DNA of 9,079 nt, taken from NCBI GenBank assembly GCA_002329645.1, contig DCTS01000065.1:1-9079 (forward strand), written 5' to 3'. The DNA comes from Lachnoclostridium sp. UBA1434. Its GTDB lineage: Bacteria; Bacillota; Clostridia; Lachnospirales; Lachnospiraceae. Below are positions 5,665 to 9,079 of this stretch, in pieces. How positions within the stretch are numbered: position 1 is the first letter of the stretch; each line of letters opens with the position of its first letter. A program made the translations under genes and the position numbers. The notes under the pieces were generated by a model that made no database searches, was not told the DNA's origin, and saw nothing but the letters and a program-made list of their open reading frames with translations.

Positions 5665-5694
5665 TTGGAGAATATTATCTGATATACATATAAT
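5665..5694 (+). promoter_or_regulatory. Possible promoter of the DUF1330-like gene
   Basis: TTGGAG (5665-5670) and a consensus TATAAT (5689-5694) are separated by 18 bases, 30 bases upstream of ATG 5725. The -35 match is only 4 of 6. Confidence 0.45.
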
Positions 5695-5724
5695 ACAGAT
5701 TTATTATCAAAAGGAATTAATTTC

Positions 5725-5865
5725 ATGAGCTGCTATTTTATTGTTTGTACTTATATAGACAAAGACAGAGCGCTGTATGATGAGTATATTCGTAATGTAA
5801 AGCCTATAGTGGAAAGAGCAATAATAGTTGAAGGTACTGATGAGGAGCTTATAACCGGCTCTTGA
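5725..5865 (+). pseudogene. Truncated DUF1330-family protein
   Basis: A 46-codon frame with an AAAGGAA site 9 bases ahead of ATG 5725. It begins MSCYFIVCTYIDKDRALYDE and YIRNVKPIVE, matching the N-terminal strand-helix of DUF1330 (YFIV..Y.D......Y..Y...V.PI.E), a ferredoxin-like small-protein family normally near 95 residues. The usual continuation (GGRYLVRG, W.P.RVVIIEF) is absent. The frame goes to AIIVEGTDEELITGS and stops at a TGA where family members typically have a tryptophan, and nothing recognisable follows. It probably derives from a full-length gene that lost its second half. The upstream promoter and ribosome binding site look intact, so a short peptide may still be made. Confidence 0.6.
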
Positions 5866-5961
5866 TGCTTTTTTGTTACAAATAATGGTTGAAGTTTAAG
5901 AACTCTTGTCTTAATATATACTATAGATTACTAAATCACTATGATACGAGGGAAGTAACTA

Positions 5962-6305
5962 ATGAAATCATATCCGGTATTGCACGAGGACATTGAAAAG
6001 ATTGCGGATCAATTGCTTAGTATGAAGCCGGATCCAATTAAGTCCCCTTCAGCAATACCAGGGAATGCTATCCCTGGATCAGGGCAATATCGCTTCTGGC
6101 AAGGTATAAAAGCTGGGACAAATATAAAGATGATATTTATTCATTTATATGGAGTCAGAGAAATGAGCAGGGCTTGTGGGATTTTATTGTAAGGCCTTAC
6201 GGAAGCATGTTCCCGCTGTCTGATTCCTGGAGAAAGGAAAGCAGCCGTATAATAGACAGCTCGATTTACATACTTAGAATATTGAGCGGATGGAAGGGAT
6301 TATAG
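5962..6305 (+). pseudogene. Frameshifted, internally shortened gene of unknown function
   Basis: A good start (GAGGGAAG, ATG 5962) opens MKSYPVLHEDIEKIADQLLS and MKPDPI in one frame. That frame degenerates near 6045 and ends at 6190-6192. A second frame (+2) is open from ~6045 to TAG 6303-6305. It reads like real protein throughout: NTRECYPWIRAISLLARYKS, WDKYKDDIYSFIWSQRNEQG, LWDFIVRPYGSMFPLSDSWR, IIDSSIYILRILSGWKGL. Joined, they give ~115 residues. The two ends recall larger clostridial hypothetical proteins with prenyltransferase-like helical repeats ending in NE.GLWDF...FPLSDSWR...IIDSSI, so a large middle section seems to be missing in addition to the frameshift. No function can be assigned. 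A sequencing indel could explain the shift but not the short length. Confidence 0.65.
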
Positions 6306-6407
6306 AATTGTACTTTGTTATATTATGAATTATCGAACCGGTATGTATGAATTGTCAGTAATCAACACGGAATAGTTATAATTAGCTAGAAGTTAATCAG
6401 AAAAATG

Positions 6408-6416
6408 TGTTATAAT
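6408..6416 (+). promoter_or_regulatory. Extended -10 promoter of the gene at 6452
   Basis: TGTTATAAT (TGn-TATAAT) lies 36 bases before the start codon with no good -35 box, which is typical of an extended -10 promoter. An alternative TTGTCA...TATAAT pair at 6352-6382 has an over-long 19-base spacer. Confidence 0.5.
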
Positions 6417-6451
6417 TGATATGGACATTATCTATACAGGAGGATAAAACA

Positions 6452-7099
6452 ATGCAGAGAATACTTTTTTGTAATATTGCCTGGATGTTGCTTTATAAGG
6501 GAGTCAATGAGAATGACAAGCCGTTAAACGGGGGGGTTTGGGTTAAGAAGAATAAAGCAGTACATGAAGCATATAATTTTGACGCAATTACCTTTGCAGG
6601 GGACGATACCAGGTATTGCCTCGGTTATGTTGAGACAAGGGTATCGGCCAGCAGCACCAGGAATGAGCTGCATATCGAACGCATAAACGGCTGCAGTGAC
6701 TTGAAGAATGAAGAAGCCGTCGATGATGTTCTGGTAATCTGGTGCGCTAAGGATGATCATAGTGATTTTATATCGGTTGTTGGATGGTATAAGCATGCTA
6801 CAGTTTATCGCAGATATCAGGCAATAGAGTTTGACAACGGATATATACAGGAATACAATACTATCGCTGAGGCGAATAATTGTGTACTGCTTCCTTCAGG
6901 TATCAGACACAGGAGAACATTGTGGTATGTTCCCCGGACCGGGAAGAAGAACGGGCCGAAATATGGCTTTGGCCAGGCAAATATATGGTTTGCCAATAAT
7001 TCCGATGAGGATCCTTACCTGAAAGCATATCTTGAAAAAATAATCAGTCAAATTGATGAATATGACGGAGAAAACTGGTTGTATAAAACCACGTATTAA
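6452..7099 (+). CDS. Conserved protein of unknown function (CNIAWM...VGWY domain)
   Basis: 215-residue soluble protein without a signal peptide. The N-terminal half has a recognisable conserved layout: FCNIAWMLLYKGVNENDKPL, NGGVWVKKNKAVHEAYNFD, CLGYVETRV, HIERING, then DDVLVIWCAKD and SVVGWYKHATVYRRYQ. From memory this block occurs alone or fused ahead of HNH-type nucleases in other bacteria, which would suggest a DNA-binding or modified-base-sensing role, but I cannot verify this. The C-terminal part (GIRHRRTLWYVPRTGKKNGP, YGFGQANIWF) is rich in basic and aromatic residues, with a conserved-looking end DPYLKAYLEKIISQID. No nuclease motif is present in this copy. ATG 6452 is chosen because AGGAGG lies 8 bases upstream; an in-frame TTG at 6416 would fall in the promoter. 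Its last codons belong to the first unit of the tandem repeat. Confidence 0.7.
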   Translation: MQRILFCNIAWMLLYKGVNENDKPLNGGVWVKKNKAVHEAYNFDAITFAGDDTRYCLGYVETRVSASSTRNELHIERINGCSDLKNEEAVDDVLVIWCAKDDHSDFISVVGWYKHATVYRRYQAIEFDNGYIQEYNTIAEANNCVLLPSGIRHRRTLWYVPRTGKKNGPKYGFGQANIWFANNSDEDPYLKAYLEKIISQIDEYDGENWLYKTTY

Positions 7100-7240
7100 A
7101 ACCGGTTGTGTCCGCATATTAAAGACTTCTTGTAAAAAACCATATAATTAAGACTGTTTGTATAGAACCACATATTTAAGACTGCTAATATATAATCACA
7201 TAATAAAAAGCTGTAACAGCGGCCATACTAAAGACCGCTG
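7079..7240 (+). repeat. Six degenerate ~28-bp tandem repeats
   Basis: Head-to-tail units start at 7079, 7106, 7130, 7158, 7186 and 7214, of 24-28 bases each. The consensus is roughly TTGTATAGAACCACATATTAAAGACTG. Units 3 and 4 are closest to each other; 5 and 6 are more diverged. Unit 1 supplies the last codons (LYKTTY) and stop of the preceding gene, and unit 6 forms the hairpin at 7214-7243. There are no unique spacers, so this is not a CRISPR array. Confidence 0.75.
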
Positions 7241-7243
7241 TTA
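7214..7243 (+). terminator. Hairpin in the last tandem-repeat unit
   Basis: A perfect 9-bp stem, TAACAGCGG / CCGCTGTTA, closes a 12-base loop. No T-run follows, so it may be a terminator, an mRNA-stabilising hairpin or a regulatory site. It lies 24 bases before the glycosylase start. Confidence 0.5.
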
Positions 7244-7266
7244 TTACATATAAACAATACATACAA

Positions 7267-7896
7267 ATGGATAGGTTGGATATGTGCATGAATATGATAA
7301 AGGAAAATAACAGAAAGCTTGAAAAGGAAATATACCTGGGCAATGCTGAGGATATTGCCAAATTTATATTGGGCAAGATACTGGTCCATAAATCCCCGGA
7401 GGGTATTACTAAGGGCATGATTGTTGAAACCGAGGCATATCTTGGCGAGAAGGATAAAGGCTCCCACACTTATAATAACCGCAGGACAAAAAGGACGGAA
7501 ATACAGTATAAAGAGGGCGGTTATGCTTATGTGTACTTTATATACGGAATGTATTACTGCTTTAATATAGTCACCAATAAGGCGGAAAAAGCTGAGGCGG
7601 TGCTGATACGTGCACTGGAGCCTGTTGAAGGTCTGGAGCTTATGAAGGCCAGGCGTAAAAACGATAACATACTAAAACTGGCAAACGGACCGGGGAAGCT
7701 ATGTACTGCAATGGGTATAACCCGGGAGCATAACGGAATGGATTTATGCTCCGATATTCTTTATCTTGAATACCCCGAGAATGATGTTGAGCATCAGATT
7801 GAGGCATCTAAAAGGATCAACATAGATTATGCGGAGGAAGCAAAGGATTACCTGTTAAGATTTACGATTAAAGGCAATAAATATGTTTCTATATGA
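7267..7896 (+). CDS. DNA-3-methyladenine glycosylase (AAG/MPG family)
   Basis: Base-excision repair enzyme that removes alkylated purines (3-methyladenine, 7-methylguanine, hypoxanthine) from DNA. Up to 209 residues, as usual for bacterial members. Family landmarks in order: DIAKFILGKILVHK, GMIVETEAYLGEKDKGSH (catalytic Glu at residue 56, followed by the active-site Tyr 58; His 67), NNRRTKRTE, YVYFIYGMYYCFNIVTN (intercalating Tyr hairpin), AVLIRALEPVEGLELMKARR, and LANGPGKLCTAMGITREHNGMDL. The start is uncertain: ATGs at 7267, 7282, 7288 and 7294 are in frame and none has a strong ribosome binding site. An AGGTTGG at 7271-7277 would favour 7282 or 7288, and family alignment tolerates all of them. 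The gene is a single-gene unit after the tandem repeats. Confidence 0.95.
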   Translation: MDRLDMCMNMIKENNRKLEKEIYLGNAEDIAKFILGKILVHKSPEGITKGMIVETEAYLGEKDKGSHTYNNRRTKRTEIQYKEGGYAYVYFIYGMYYCFNIVTNKAEKAEAVLIRALEPVEGLELMKARRKNDNILKLANGPGKLCTAMGITREHNGMDLCSDILYLEYPENDVEHQIEASKRINIDYAEEAKDYLLRFTIKGNKYVSI

Positions 7897-7980
7897 CCTA
7901 TTTTTGCCATCATTTCCTGTTATATAAACTAATATCATGTAACTGAGGACAACTTAAGCAGACCATAAAGGAGTTGGAAA

Positions 7981-9079
7981 ATGAACAGGAAAGTAATTAT
8001 AAAGCTGATACTTACTTTTGCATTTGCACTTTTTGTAAATATGCATTTTCAGGAGGTTGCCGCTGCAGAGGAAACGCCTCCTATAAGTTATATGGAGATA
8101 ACCGGCTATCCGTCCAAAACGGAGTATATTACAGGTGAGAGCCTGGATTTATCCGATATGATATTAACAGGTTATTTTCAGGACAGCACTGTAAGGACTA
8201 TAACGGATTACAATGTCTCCGGTTTTGACAGCAGTAAGATAGGCTCACAGCTTGTAGTAATAAATTATCAGAATCAATATAAAGCCTTTAGTGTTATCGT
8301 AAAGCCGGGTAAGGTCACTAATGTAAGGGCGGATAATCAAGCCGCAAATTCAGTTACCCTATCCTGGGACGCATTTGAAGGTGTCAGCAGGTATGAGATA
8401 TACGGACTTGATGAATGGTCCGGTGAGTATAAATACATATTACATACCGTTGGCACCAGCGCAACCTTGTATTTTATTTCCGGTTCCACGCAAAGCTATA
8501 GAATCTGTGCCCTGGCTACGATAGACGGTGTGGAATACAGGGGCGAGATGTCGGATACATATACGGTTGCTTCTGCACCCGGCGAGATGACTCAGGTAAC
8601 TGCCCCGGATGTTACCGATACTTCCGTTACCTTAAAATGGAGTAAGGTTACAGGGGCATCAGGCTATTTAATATACCGGTCTCCGGACACAAACGGAAAT
8701 TACAAGAAGATAGGGAAAACGACCGGAACGGAATATACGGATAAATCCCTGACATCTGCAACGGGATACATATATAAGGTCTGTGCATATTCATTGGATG
8801 AAACATTGACAGGATCCTTTTCCGATGAAATATATGTAAGCACAAACCCCAAAAAGCCTGTTATATCCTCGGGCAAGGGCGGAGATGCCCGGTTACGAAT
8901 AGCATGGGCAAAAGTGACAGGGGCATCATATTATGATGTTTATTACAGTGATAACGATTCCGATTATACCTTCTATAAAAGCATTGATGCAAACGGGGAG
9001 TTAAGCTGTATAATTGACGGCTTGAATAACGACACAGCTTATTCTGTCTATATAAAGGCAGTGCGTGATTACAGGGAGT
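7981..9079 (+). CDS. Secreted Big_3/fibronectin type III multidomain protein (3' partial)
   Basis: Open to the window end (366 codons). ATG 7981 has AAAGGAG 7 bases upstream. Residues 1-29 form a Sec signal peptide: MNRK, a hydrophobic core (VIIKLILTFAFALFVNM), and an AAA cleavage region before EET. Residues ~36-108 resemble a bacterial Ig-like Big_3 domain (ITGYPSKTEYITGESLDLSD, then LTGYF, DYNVSGFDSSKIGSQLVVI). Three Fn3 domains follow at about 111-199, 202-290 and 292-366+, each with the V.LSW...VSRYEIY or LKWSKVTGASGYLIY signature; the third is cut by the edge. Such proteins are exported and usually carry a catalytic, cell-wall-binding or sortase region further on, which is not visible here. 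It probably has its own transcription unit. Confidence 0.9.
   Translation, partial: MNRKVIIKLILTFAFALFVNMHFQEVAAAEETPPISYMEITGYPSKTEYITGESLDLSDMILTGYFQDSTVRTITDYNVSGFDSSKIGSQLVVINYQNQYKAFSVIVKPGKVTNVRADNQAANSVTLSWDAFEGVSRYEIYGLDEWSGEYKYILHTVGTSATLYFISGSTQSYRICALATIDGVEYRGEMSDTYTVASAPGEMTQVTAPDVTDTSVTLKWSKVTGASGYLIYRSPDTNGNYKKIGKTTGTEYTDKSLTSATGYIYKVCAYSLDETLTGSFSDEIYVSTNPKKPVISSGKGGDARLRIAWAKVTGASYYDVYYSDNDSDYTFYKSIDANGELSCIIDGLNNDTAYSVYIKAVRDYRE

Noticed and set aside
7079..7240. CRISPR-like array
   Set aside because: The units abut each other with no unique spacers, they are degenerate, and no cas gene is nearby.
7185..7469. Minus-strand frames over the repeat array and glycosylase start
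   Set aside because: They oppose a clear MPG-family gene and include the repeats; no start signals or motifs.

Overview
The window looks like chromosomal DNA of a clostridial Firmicute (Bacillota), most likely Lachnospiraceae. The basis is strong GGAGG-type Shine-Dalgarno sites, frequent AGG/AGA arginine codons, AT-rich intergenic DNA rich in TATAAT-like boxes, and a gene set (PPi-type pyruvate phosphate dikinase, DUF6273 protein, ZmaR-like GNAT, RNHCP protein, secreted Fn3 protein) that is common there. The genus cannot be fixed from the sequence alone.

Layout: (1) 2-1294, the 3' half of ppdK, ending at a rho-independent terminator. Its first ~1 kb is strikingly GC-rich compared with its own last ~280 bp and with everything after it. 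(2) 1350-2314, a scarred segment. It holds a minus-strand RNHCP zinc-binding gene, a perfect 12-bp-arm palindrome in front of that gene, and two decayed minus-strand coding stretches. A 26-bp near-perfect inverted repeat (1381-1406 / 2153-2178) brackets the segment. (3) 2315-5396, three intact plus-strand monocistronic genes: a GNAT acetyltransferase with a possible three-codon leader ORF, a DUF6273 protein and an NHL-repeat beta-propeller protein. (4) 5393-6305, a cluster of gene remnants: a DUF4160-like stub, a 3'-end fragment, a truncated DUF1330 gene and a frameshifted, internally shortened gene. (5) 6452-7896, a conserved protein of unknown function, then six degenerate ~28-bp tandem repeats that begin inside its stop-proximal codons, then an alkyladenine DNA glycosylase. 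(6) 7981-9079, the 5' part of a secreted multidomain protein (signal peptide, Big_3-like domain, at least three Fn3 domains) that runs off the window.

The genes do not form one pathway. Most have their own ribosome binding site, and several have their own terminator, so this reads as a string of single-gene units in a turnover-prone accessory stretch next to a core metabolic gene. I see no complete known defence, CRISPR, phage or transposase system. The parts that existing families explain least are the RNHCP segment bracketed by the inverted repeat and the 28-bp tandem array.
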